Below are positions 12,101-24,200 of a stretch of DNA of 64,000 nt, in pieces. The notes under the pieces were generated by a model. The model was given only the letters and a program-made list of their open reading frames with translations, made no database searches and was not told the origin of the DNA. Within the stretch, counting starts at the first letter, position 1; every line of letters begins with the position of its first letter. Made by a program: the position numbers and the translations under genes. The DNA lies in contig OU612070.1 of NCBI GenBank assembly GCA_914767715.1, positions 9,937,501 through 10,001,500 on the forward strand. Direction: 5' to 3'. The stretch is from Membranipora membranacea. Its lineage: Eukaryota; Bryozoa; Gymnolaemata; Cheilostomatida; Membraniporidae.

Positions 12101-15100
12101 AATCATTGCGCTCACTATGTAAAATCACTGGCTGTTTGAATACTACATGGTAATAAACTGCTGCTATCAACTGGCAGAGACTCGTTGTTGGTGATAAATT
12201 AGCCGTTTTATGTGAGACATTGTGTACCCAGATTCTGCCGTCATGGCATGGAACACTGTCTTCTGATGTTGTCACATGATGCAAAATTTGCAATAAAAGA
12301 GGATTAAATTTAACTTTGTAGTCTAAATGTCAACCCAAGTCAAATTTCAAGGATTTGCAGTTTGATGTTGTGGTTTCTAGCTACTTATTATCATGTTGAT
12401 TCCATCATTGATACCAGTCAAGAAATCACGGAAGGCTGGTCAATGCCCATGTCTGCAGGCAAGTTGTCTCAAAGCTGGTCTATCTCACAGAAACCAACAA
12501 CACAGCTCAGAGACTATTCAGCCATTGCTCTCGCAATAGTATTGTTAAGGCTTGTTATATAATAATAACGTTATGTCACGTAACGTCATTGAAATAACGG
12601 CTGCCATTTATGTAGGCCCTCTGGGTTTCTAGCTACTAGGGGACATAAATATAATGCAGGTGTTTGGGTGATGTCTTATGTAGGACCTAGCAGCAATTTT
12701 AGAGAGTGAGTTTTATCGTGATGAGTAGGCTGATGAAGTGCGCATGCTTGAAAGGTTATCACAACATCAAAAATTAGGATTAAGTGGCAGCTTAACTTGA
12801 AGAATTGAAATTTATCGTTTTAAGCACGCCATCAAGTTCAGCTGTTGAGAAACTCTGATAGCTCCCAAAGTTTGATAAAGTGTCTAGGTGCTCGGCGAAA
12901 GGAATGAAGCCTTTGATATTTTGTCGTTGGAATTTGTAGTGGGCAGGTGCGGACCCAGGCTTGTATGAAGGAGATCCTTAGCCTTGGCATGCGGTTATTT
13001 TTTATAAGAGTCCACGTGATGAGGCTAGGAGAGCCTAGGTTATATTTGGTCCTGGTCAAGTGTTTTATGAGTCACTGAAAATGTCTCTCTGCCATTGTAG
13101 ATGTGTGAGTTAATCGTTTTATAATCATTGTTTTGACGCTGGTGTTACGTTTCTTCTGGGTTTTCTTGGACATGTGATGTTTTCAATAGTATTATGTATT
13201 CTTACTAACTTTGGCTGAATGATGACCTCCTGAAATTCACAGGACATGCTTTGAAAATGAAATCACAATATGTTGTCTCTGAAACACCAATTATTACAAA
13301 CCAGGCCCGTGTTTAAACTGGCGTTTGGTGTTCCACAGCATCCACCATGTTATTCTATGTAAGCACATCAAAGCATCGTTACTCTGCATTATATTAAGCC
13401 TGTGCTCTGCATTGATGGATTAACTTCTTCTGGTCTTAAATTAAGCTGTCATCCAAGAATTTACTACAGGATAAATTTGATTGTTGTGGCCACATTGGGA
13501 GCCTGAGAATTAGGAGTGAATCATGAATGGCCATATTACATCGGCATAGGTTACCAGTCTCCCACAAATGAAGCAATTGTGAGTAGGTGAAGCAAACGTA
13601 AGTATGTTAGACTTACGTAAGCTTCACCCACCCACAAGACCACCTTGCACTGTCCTATCACCCTCATATTGGATAGTATCAAGAAAACCAAAATATATAA
13701 TAATCGAAGCTACCCTTATTTACAACTTCAGCAGGTCTTAATCATCCTGATACTCGTGAAAACCATTCCAGTTCCACATTCCTGTTGTTGAGCTGTTGCT
13801 GTAATTGATTTTAGGCAAGACATACTACTAATAGTTATCTTTCAGTAATTCAGTCCTCAAGTCATTTGGCGGTTACCGGAGCTTAAACTTTACCCCTCCA
13901 CCATACTTGCTTTTATTTTATGACCAAGATTTTTGTTCAAATTAGTGTCAGGCTACAAAAAGAAAAGCCTTCAGGATTGGGTCTAGTTAGAGTCACCAGG
14001 GAAAACACAGTCCTGCTACTGACTCCACCTAATCTTAGACTTAGTTACTAGTGAGTTGTTAATGTGATGTTTATATGATTGTAGAGACAAAGAAGGAGGA
14101 TAGATCGCAGTATGATCGGAGAACCAACCAACTTTGTACATACCGGGCATATAGGATCAGGAGATGTCTCCAGTCAAAATGGTGCTGAGAAGGTAAGATT
14201 GATCATATATCAACACCTTGTTAGGCGAGAGAGAAGGTGGATATCTTTCTGTAGGTCTTGAAAGTTAATTTGATATCTCTTGTATGGAAACAGGAAGATA
14301 GAGAAAAAGCTGAGTAGAGTTCAGAGCATTTATGTATGGGCCCATAACATTTCTTAGAGATCATGATAAGCGTCACCGGTTAGTGCGCTGCCCTGGACAA
14401 GGAAAGGACTCATCTCTGTGCTAAAGACCTAGTACCTAGACTAAGGGCCTAGGAACTAGTCTAAGGACCTAGGCTAAGGATAGGACCTAGGCTTAGCACC
14501 GAGGCTCTGGGTTAGGACCATTAGGCTACATTAGTGAATCACACTTGATTTACTTCTCCAGGTGTTAGTGACAGTTTTGACATGGTTTCTTTTATCCCAT
14601 TTCTCTGGTCCAGTGACCAACTGGGGCGAAGAAACAATGTTAGTTCAAACCCGCAACAAGGCATCCTATTAATCATAGCGGATTCCTGGTATTATAATTC
14701 CACATGCTGTATTTATACTCACTAAATTACAAGATATGCCACCTCCGCCCACCTAGTATTAGAAAACAAATTATGTGGAATATATATTTAGAAAAATAAG
14801 TTATGTGTTGCTGTAACCTGGTCTATCGCCTAGGGAGGAGAAGGAACTTCCAGTCTATCGCTATCACAGTGTCAGAACAATGGGCCAACCTGTCATATGA
14901 TGTGTTGTCTCTCTGACTGTGACAATCAAACAATTATTCAATTATCTCATCTCAATGATGCAACATAAGCATGGCTTGACTCACAATCCCATGATGAATT
15001 CTAGATTACCAAACTAGAGCACCCATATAGGCCTATATGATTATTCAACATATGAGATAAGAGGGGAATAGCGATTTTGATGTGATGTGTACAACAGTGT

Positions 15101-16759
15101 TCCCTTTGTTGTTTTCAAATAATCAAATGCTGTTTTTTAAATCCAGTTACTCAAATTCCTCAGCTGTCTGTCAATACTGTCAGTCATAGCAGTTTTTTGT
15201 GTTCCTTGTTCACACAATGGCTGAGCACTTTTATTAGCAGTTGACAATATGCTAATGTACTTCATACTCAAAAACTGGAATTTTTCACATCAATGATTGA
15301 TTGAATTGTGCCCCTGAGAAATAATATGGTAGACTCTTGTTGGCATCAGTATGAGACATGATTCTCTATCTAGACCATATTATCTATATTAGCTTGTCTC
15401 GACATTCCACGAACATTTTCTATCACGCTTGTCGAGCCAGTAACTAACAGGCTGATTAGCTACAGGTAATGTTGCATGTCATTTATCATGGCTATAAAAA
15501 TGTGAATCTATCTACCTCAACATAATTTCCACTTGTTATGATACCAAAAAATGCCCATAAATATGGGCGTGTTCAACATGACAAGAATCTCCAGTTATAA
15601 ATACATCACTAAGTCGCACTACATCAACCAACAGCACTGACTTTCTACCTGTAACAGATGGGTGTTCTACGAGATCTGAGGGTAATGATTGAGCAATAAG
15701 CATTATTGAGCATCTTTGAGCCTCCTTGATCCAAACATGATAACCGCATGCACGGTATGGAAGTGAGACTGCCATATTAGTTCCCTTCAGTTTACATTAC
15801 AACCAGAGAGCATATATTATATATCTAAGCTCTCTGCAACCACCACCACCACCAAACAAAGAGCCTTTCCTCTATAGTAGAGGGGTGACGCTAACGAGGC
15901 GGACAAACAGAAATTCTTTCCTTGTGGTCATCGAAACTAAAAATAAATATCCTTTTTTTGTGAATCTGTCATATAAATGGTATTATATACCATCTATCAT
16001 CAGATAAGAGTTGATAGGGTTGTATAGGTTATGTAATTTCTAGGGTCAAAGATGAGACAGTGAATTGTTGTTGAGTGGTTATCTAACCACCCCTACCCAA
16101 TCATCCTGGTAATCTTAGTAGGCCACAAGCCAAACTGACTGACATCCTATCTCTTCAGAAACATACAACTCAGCAATCATATTCCGTACAGGGTCTTTTC
16201 GAATGGTATGGCGGGCAGGGTCTTTGGTAGTCTGAGCCCCCTAGGCTTCCAAGAGCCCCCGGGGTCTTTGATATTGGTATGGCGGGCAGGGTCTTTGGGA
16301 TGGATAGTGCGTCGATGAACTACATTTGTTGGTACACATTACTAAATTGCTGGCAGTATTTCTCTGAGCCGGATGACGTTAGTGGAATGCCCCCTCCCCC
16401 CCCCCCCCCCGAGAACTTAGACAAGATGCAATTTGTTGTTACATACTTGGCAAAGGTTATTGCCATGTACTGAAAAACATAACTAGGTATTTTCTCAAAT
16501 GAATATAGAGTCGCATGGCATACCGCAGAACATAACTAACACATCATTGTTATGGTGTCTTGTCTTATGTTGGGGAGGGAAGAGGTATGAGACCATACTC
16601 TCCAGAGAACAGGTGATTGACACCTGTAGTGACTAACATGTCATTGTTATGTTGTTTCAGGTGTCAACGATGCAGGACCAACTAAAGAGTAAAGGAGGTT
16701 ACGATGTCAGGTTACCGGTACAAGTACAGCTTTCACTTATCAATGTACAGCATTCATAG
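9131..16759 (+). CDS. CDC42SE: CDC42 small effector (SPEC family), three coding exons, 84 aa
   Basis: Coding exons: 9131-9178, 14085-14192, 16661-16759; all introns are phase 0 GT-AG. The middle exon encodes an Arg-rich stretch ([10 protein letters not shown]) followed by a CRIB motif [16 protein letters not shown] at residues 27-42. That is the Cdc42/Rac-GTP binding site and is nearly identical in CDC42SE1/2. The last exon gives [13 protein letters not shown], matching the MQSKGG region of the family, and ends at TAG 16757-16759. The family proteins are membrane-linked scaffolds of about 80 aa that bind active Cdc42 and affect actin. The last two exons are very secure. The first (residues 1-16) was chosen for its ATG, in-frame upstream stop, phase 0 GTAAGA donor and resulting length of 84, equal to human CDC42SE2. 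However, it has one Cys where relatives usually have a Cys pair, so another first exon is possible. Confidence 0.8.
9285..9330. repeat. Short direct repeat with internal hairpin
   Basis: TTCCTCCTCTTACCTTGTGG occurs twice about 33 bases apart, with GGTAAGAGG between them able to pair with CCTCTTACC. It lies in the first intron of the CDC42SE gene. Confidence 0.55.
9396..9690. repeat. Imperfect tandem duplication, ~141-bp unit
   Basis: Unit one starts near 9396 and unit two near 9537. Shared landmarks include AAGCTGT, CACT/CGCTATAAAC, TTGTTGCTC, GGTTCAGG, ATATTATG and GTGATTTGACT. Both end in a G-rich run, and the second run is longer (about 11 G). It is intronic to the CDC42SE gene. Confidence 0.6.
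10605..10784. repeat. 45-bp minisatellite, four copies
   Basis: Four head-to-tail copies of a 45-bp unit beginning ATGTCAAGCTCAAGTCAGGC and ending CTACCGTC. They differ at only one or two positions (one A for T, one T for C). Because 45 is a multiple of three, one frame stays open and reads [15 protein letters not shown] per unit. There is no other sign of a gene, so it is most likely a recently expanded intronic repeat. Confidence 0.8.
11172..11240 (+). repeat. tRNA-like segment, possible SINE head
   Basis: TGGCTCATCTG resembles a polymerase III box A and GGGTTTAAATCACC resembles box B, about 45 bases apart. A small hairpin (CTGTCTAAACAGAC) lies between them. Both boxes deviate from consensus and no full cloverleaf can be drawn. 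It may be a decayed tRNA-derived SINE rather than a tRNA gene. Confidence 0.2.
13586..13628. repeat. Near-perfect 43-nt hairpin
   Basis: GGTGAAGC pairs with GCTTCACC and ACGTAAGT pairs with ACTTACGT, separated only by an AA/AA bulge and closed by a 7-base loop. It lies in the long intron of the CDC42SE gene. Confidence 0.7.
14400..14525. repeat. Degenerate CCTAGG-rich repeat
   Basis: Repeated variants of GACCTAGGCTAAGGA and ACTAGTCTAAGG fill this stretch, 210 bases after the CRIB exon of the CDC42SE gene. It is a short degenerate satellite with no coding signal. Confidence 0.5.
16204..16298. repeat. Direct repeat of a 24-bp GC-rich word
   Basis: TGGTATGGCGGGCAGGGTCT followed by TTGG occurs at 16204-16227 and 16275-16298. 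A third partial copy of the GGGTCTTT word precedes each. A C homopolymer of about 14 bases follows near 16396. Confidence 0.6.
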
Positions 16760-19700
16760 AATTATCTCCCCTGTCAGGGAACTATTTTACAGATTCTATC
16801 ACACTTCCATTACTGTAAGTATACAACAGCCCACACGGTAGGGGTGGGGTATGAAACCCCTCTTAGTCGACTAACACAATAGTTTGGAATAGAGGCTAGT
16901 AAAGTCTAAACCATCACTTACCTTTGTTTCTCTGAACTTGCCAGAGGGAAGTGGGTTGGTAGAATGACTTCCTGTTTAGTCATTGTTTGTTTTCCTCTCA
17001 TCAAAACCATGAATTTGTCACCCCATCGCCTTTATCAGGCTAGTTAGACTGCACAGATAATACGATCACTGTTATACTGTCGAAAAATGAAAGTAGCACA
17101 AATGCTAGCGGGTTTGGTAAGAAATGGTTGTTTGGGGTGTTTCACTCCTTTTTTATGTCTGATAACACTATTTGACATCAAAGGAGAGTGTTGTGAAATA
17201 ATACCCTGCACAACCATCACCGCACACAGACTAGGAATAAGCCAATGGGTGCATTTTCTGGATTGATCATTGGTGGTATGACAAAATAATAAAACTGACA
17301 TCAAACAAATGCTAAAATTCAGCTGAGCTCATGTGAAGAAATGGTGCGTAGGCTTAGCAACGTGTATAATTCAAATACAGTCATCCTATGTGTACTAGCC
17401 CAGATCTCAGGGATTTGCTCAACTCGACTTGAAATGTTAAAGAGAAGGCTGGTAGTTGGGGATTCATCTTGTGTATGACTTTGTACTAACATGGTATGGC
17501 GGTGCCTGCTGATAATCAAAGACCATTAATTCTACTAGTCAGGCTTGGAGATTAGTATGAAATAATCAGTCAGTTTTGAGCAATAGTTTCCCTCCCTCCC
17601 ACTGGTAATGTATGCATGGACTGCAACATATAGACAGTATAGTAGCCTAAAGTCTGTCTGATGATTAGTTCTAGCTTAGAGTTTGGATGATTAATCATTC
17701 ATCAGTAGTGCCTTCCCATAATTATCACCTAAAAATAGGCACTGCCCGCTCTACTAACAGTCTAGGGCTGGTGTGATCGATAGAGGGAAATATTCCTCTT
17801 GAAATGTCACTGAATCGATAAATTTGTGCCAAATCAGCTGAACATCATCTCGGATGCACCATACTTCCAACCCCCTAGGCTCACTTGATGCTCCGGTCTA
17901 CCCACAACTTCATCTACTTGGGTTATGTATGATGAGATGTGAAGTGTGTGTGTACCACTGGGACTTCAGCTGTGCTATGCTGTCAGAATTCATGACAGCT
18001 GTATTAAAGTGCTTTGCCAGTTATGACTGTCAGAGTTCACATGACAACAGCTAGCTAATCATGGCCTTGACTCATTATATTTTGTTTGGGTTATATTTTA
18101 CATCCTTGTTTCTTAACACTGTGTGTTTGCAATGTACTGTGGACCTTGCCAAGAAGATTGCTTTAAATATGTTGGTCACTACAAAAAAAATCAAATGAAA
18201 TGTTTATTTAAATCTTTGCATTACGTCATTTCTCTACAATATTCATAATCAACATAATATATGAAAGAATAACAACAATTGATAATGTCTTCACTTTTTG
18301 TTTTGTAGATTATATTCACATATGACATATATCTAGCCTCTACATCATGGAATCTACTCATCCTATAAACATACCTACAATAACAGTTAGACTTAATCAT
18401 ATACGCGTGCTGTGAACACTGTAGGTGTATTACCGGTAACAAAACTAGGCACATAATGTACCAACAGGAACAAAACCTAAACATCTCATTAGTTGAGAAT
18501 GTAAAAGTATGAACGTTGAACTTAACGTCATACAATGTTTATTGCTAAACATTAGGAGGCTAACAGCTGATTGATTAGTGAGAGAAAGGGAACTTGATGT
18601 CTAACGCGGCGTATATACATCATCATATGAGTCAACAATAAATGACCTTCGCCTTATCAACTGCTGTATTGAAGCAGGTTAGAAGTTGTCCGCTCTTTTA
18701 TCAGGGGCACATAACTTCACATTTCACCATTTGAATTAATATCACTCCCAAACATTCAATGGCTTCCTGCTCTGTAAATCGCAGATATTTGTTTCTTGTT
18801 TGTTTAGTTTCTATCTTCTGCTGCTGCTCATAAGATGTTCTTTGGATTCTATATTTACATGTTTTACTTTATCACAGTCTTTATTTTGTTTTTTTGATTT
18901 GCTTGAAGTTGAAATAACTTTTTTTGAAAAACCAAGGGCTCATATCCACCTACTACATACCAGTCAGAACATCCAGTCTTCGAAGCCAAAATACTGTTAC
19001 TAGTTACATTACTACTGCTTTTTTCACCACTGGTGATACACTTGTCATCTTTTAGTGCGGTTTGGAGGCTGTCTGTGGTATAATATGCATGCTTGTATAA
19101 TTGTATTACAGCAAGGAAGGGCTCAAACTGAACTGAGTTGTCCTACAGTATGTGAGGGCGCGAACTCAAATTGAACAGAGTTTTTTGGACAATATTGAGA
19201 GAAAATCAAGACCTCTGCTCAAGTGGTGCTTCAGAGGGATGTATTGAAAGTTTTGTCGGGAACATATTTTCTTTGTATATCCGCAGTATTTTATTTTTAA
19301 AGTTTTATTCCATGTTGGGGATATTTGTTTCAGTATGCAGGTTGAAAATATAAACTTTAATCTACTACATCAAACGGTGCTTTGTGTTGCTAGAAACTTT
19401 GGGCTACAAAATAAGTTGCTTGGAAGCTTGGAAATGAATCGTTTGTTGTTCAAACAACCCATATGAAATCTGATGAATAACTGATTGTGCTGTGTTTTAT
19501 AATGTAAGTTGTTTACAGAGTTGAATCCTAAGCAACATGCATAGGTAAATATCACTGATGGGATATCAGATTCTACCATTATATAAGAGAGTCTCATATT
19601 ATGAAGTTAACAACCTGTATTTTATTTTAAGGTATATATTTATACTGTTGACACATCATGAATAATTAAAAATCCCTTCACTTACTGTTGCTTTTAGGCA

Positions 19701-20060
19701 TTCGAATTTCAGTCGAGCCACCTATTTGAAGTTCTCATAAAAAGCATTCCCAGACGGAGTTTCACTTAACTGATTCTCTTTCTTTGTAAACTCATGTATC
19801 CGTTCTCTTCATAAATATTCTAGTGAATTCCTAAAAAAAGAAATTGTGGTATAATATCAAGAAAACCAGACATTGATACATGTATAATACATTGTATAAT
19901 ACATTGAGAAATATTTTATCAGTTTTATGTGTTAAAGTTCAATATTTACAAAGTCGCATGAATTCCTGGCAGTGGAACGTGACAAGAATATTTTTGCTTA
20001 CGAAAGCCTGAACCACTTGCATGGAGAGCACGCTGGGATACTGACTTGTATTCTGCTATG
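16760..20060. other. 3' flank of CDC42SE and intergenic DNA
   Basis: A candidate poly(A) signal AATAAA for the CDC42SE gene lies at 17288-17293, about 530 bases after its stop. Beyond it I see no exon-like frame up to the mucin gene. The 104-codon minus-strand open frame at 18.2-18.5 kb resembles no known protein and looks like chance. Confidence 0.4.
20021..20044 (+). other. Possible upstream ORF before the mucin start
   Basis: ATG GAG AGC ... TGA encodes seven residues and ends 20 bases before the inferred start codon at 20065. A second ATG at 20058, in another frame, overlaps the main start. If transcription begins upstream of 20021, these could lower translation. The transcription start is not known. 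Confidence 0.25.
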
Positions 20061-20064
20061 CAAA

Positions 20065-21201
20065 ATGGTTACCTTGCCAGGGCACCTTGGGTGTATTGCC
20101 ATACTGAGTTTTGTGCTGCTGTCACCTGTGGCAGGGGGTGGCAGGTACTGGACAGAGACAACATATCTGAACTCATACACAACTTATTGGGATTACGGGT
20201 ATCAGAGTTTGACAGTGTATGAATACGAGGTAAAGATCCACCTGTATGTAGACTCGGCTGTGAACCCTACATGGTACATCGGTCCGCAGCTGTCATGTGA
20301 CTGTTTCGACTCGGCAATGGTATGTCATATATATTAATTATCTTGGGAGAGTTAAGATTGGTTATAATCTAGTTTGGCCAGTTTTGGAGTGACTTAATGT
20401 CAGCTAGCACTAACATTTCATTAGCTAAGGATGAACCTTATTTGAAAACGGTGAGGTAATGTTAGCTACCAAGATATTTACCGTTTAAAGCATGTGAGAG
20501 AAGGCAAACTTCCCAGCCTGCGAATATTTTCAATCCTCAGTCGTGTAATGGCTTTTATTTAATGAGGTTTTTTTAAACAATTATTAACATTATTTATGTA
20601 TTTTGTCGTCACGAGATTTGAACCTGGAGATAAAACATCCTCATATCAAAATGCTCCCTATGCAAGAAGATGAATTCAATAATGTGGATATTTAAATATA
20701 AATTAGTATTACGTTTTTACGGTTTTAAATGTTGATGTAGATTTATTATACTTCAACTCAAGAATTTACTTCTTTTATCCTCAACCATGATTTATCTCAA
20801 GATTTGTACAAAAGTAATAATTGTACATGGAATGAAGATATGACGAAAGATTTATTTTCTATGTATTGCTGTGTAATCCATTTAGATTCAAAATCTAGTT
20901 CAAACAAACTGGTAACATTGCATTTTTTAGGGTGACGGCTCTTATGATTTCTATGCGTTCTATACTGGACGTAATGGGTGCAATGCAAGACTTCCTCTGC
21001 TGTACTCTTCGACTTTATTGCTATGCGCTGGCCCTCATGAATTCACTATCAAATATAACGAAACGGACAACAACGGCTGCTCTTATTCGAGTGAACTATA
21101 CACAGAATCGTTTTATGGTTTGAGCTACGATCATGCTAGAGATGATTATGCCTCAATGTATGATCTGGATGACACTTGTAACATTGTTACCACCACCACA
21201 G
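20065..21201 (+). CDS. First copy of the six-Cys domain (exons 1-2 of the mucin gene)
   Basis: After the signal peptide, the domain starts at YWT and runs through YEYEV and LYVD to GPQLSCDC near the end of exon 1. It continues in exon 2 with LLCAGPHEFTIKYN, GCSYSS and a final Cys before the linker TTTT. The intron between the halves is phase 0 and lies just after CDCFDSAM. The half-domain boundary and the motifs are repeated in copy two. No known domain (CUB, vWD, EGF, SEA, sushi) fits by eye. Confidence 0.7.
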
Positions 21202-24200
21202 GTAAGTTAGAAGTTATTTTTCAATTTTATATATTTATAATTAATTTACATGTATGTAAGTGTTTTAAAAAATATATTTTTACAATTTATAATATTCATA
21301 CAGGCTGACTTTAGGAGGAAAGCTCAACAAATTATGAATGTTCTCTAGGTGACAGCATTTGGTATCTTATAAGATAGCCTACATGGCTTACCACCAAAAA
21401 TTTGAAGCCATAGCAAAATCAGGGTCAGATTTTAGAATTGATAAAATGAATAGTTTCATCAAAAACATATTCAGCCACTAACAAAATCTGCATTATGATA
21501 ATTAGCCAAATCATTTTGTTTAGCTGCTCCGACAACTGGCACTTATTGGACTGATGTTAATCGCATAAACACTTACACTGTTTGTTGTGACTGGAGGGGA
21601 AGGTATGATTATGTCTATGAGTATAGTTATGTGTTACATCTTAACTTGTACGAAGACGTACAGACTTACTGGGCTGTTGGGCCGCAACTCGGATGCAACT
21701 GCTACCAGGAATCATCACTAACTCAGGTCAGAGAATCTAGTATATTCAACAATATTTGAATTTTCTAACATTAAAATCTGATACAGAATATATCCTATCG
21801 AAAAAAAAGGGGTTTGACTAAAGTTTATTCACGGAAAACTGAATTCTAATTATCATCAGACTTTGGTCAACTCACTGTTGATTGATCCAAACTCAAAACT
21901 CAGTCAAAATTTTACTGTTATTCTACTTTTAAAATTACCTGTCTTGAAAAGCTTTGTTAGGGAGGGGATGAGGAATTACTAGTCTTACATAGCCTACCCC
22001 CTCACAAACAAAGCTTGCCGAGACAGGCTAGTATATACCATAATTTACATGTTTTGTTTTTGAGACTGGTAATCATCAAAGAACTAGAGGCTAGACTATG
22101 ATTTGCATAGTTCAAATTGTTACAGGGCGGAGATACAATACACCGTGAGTTCACAGTTTGGACTGTTACCTCATATGGGAGCTGTAGCTACACACACCCA
22201 CAGATTTATTCAGCCAGCAGCACTCTCTGCTCAGGCGCTCATACTTTCACCATCACATACAACACTAGTAGTAGTTACGGTTGCCTGGGATCATATGACC
22301 TCGTCTTCAACCTCAACAATGAGACGACTTTTGGCTCGATAGAGAAAGATTACAACAACAATATCTACACACAAGCTGTGAATTGTGCTGGTCAAACTAC
22401 CAATCTGATAACCACACCAACCACTACTACTGTACAAACAACAACAACGCCATCAACAACCACAACACCTACAACCACGATACAAACAACCACAACACCA
22501 ACAAAAACAACACCTACAACTATCACACCCACAACGACTGCACCAGCAACAACAACACCATCAACCACAACACCAACAATCACAACAACACCAACACCTA
22601 CATCCACAACACCAACAACAACCACAACACCTAAATCCACAACACCAACGCAAACAACACCATCAACTACAACACCAACAACACCATCAACTACAACACC
22701 AACAACACCATCAACTACAACACCAACAACACCATCAACTACAACACCAACAACACCATCAACTACAACACCTACGTCCACAACACCATCAACTACAACA
22801 CTAACAACACCGTCAACTACAACACTAACAATCACAACACCAACAACCACAACACCATCAACTACAACACCAACACCCACAACACCAACATCCACAACAA
22901 CACCGCCATCAACAACCACAACACCTACAACCACGATACAAACAACCACAACCACAACACCAACAAAAACAACACCTACAACTATCACACCCACAACAAC
23001 TGCACCAGCAACAACAACACCATCAACCACAACACCAACCACCACAACACCAACAATCACAACACCAACAACACCAGCACCTACATCCACAACACCAACA
23101 ACAACATCCAAAACACCATCAATCACAACACCAACAACAACAACACCAACAACACCATCAACTACCACACCAACAACACCATCAACTACAACACCAACAA
23201 CACTATCAACAACAACACCAACAACACCATCAACTACAACACCAAATACACCATCAACTACAACACCAACAACACCATCAACTACAACATCAACAACACC
23301 ATCAACTACAACACCAACAACACCATCAACTACAACACCTACGTTCACAACACCATCAACTACAACACTAACAACACCGTCAACTACAACACCAACAAAA
23401 ACAACACCAACAACCACAACACCAACAACCACAACACCATCAACTACAACAACCACAACACCAACAAAAACAACACCTACAACTATCACACCCACAACAA
23501 CTGCACCAGCAACAACAACACCATCAACCACAACACCAACCACCACAACACCAACAATCACAACACCAACAACACCAGCACCTACATCCACAACACCAAC
23601 AACAACAACATCCACAACACCATCAACAACAACACCAACAACAACAACACCAACAACACCATCAACTACAACGCCAACAACACCATCAACTACAACACCA
23701 ACAACACTATCAACAACAACACCAACAACACCATCAACTACAGCACCGAATACACCATCAACTACAACACCAACAACACCATCAACTACAACAACACCAT
23801 CAACTACAACACCAACAACACTATCAACTACAACACTAACAACACCGTCAACTACAACACTAACAATCACAACACCAACAACCACAACACCAACAACCAC
23901 AACACCAACAACCATAACACCATCAACTACAACACCAACATCCACAACAACAACGCCATCAACTGCAACACCAACAACACCATCAAGTACAACACCTATG
24001 TCCACAACACCATCAACCACAACAACCACAACACAAACATCCACAACACCATCAACTACAACACCATCAACTACAACAACCACAACACCAACAAACACAA
24101 CAGCAGCATCTACAATACCATCAATCACAACACCGTCAACCACAACAACCACAACACCAACATTCACAACACCTTCCATTATAACACCACCAAGCAATGC

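Noticed and set aside
22383-22634. Asn/His-rich plus-strand frame in the same array
   Set aside because: Frame-shifted reading of the same repeat; the Thr frame continues from a cysteine domain with matching splice phase and is the real one.
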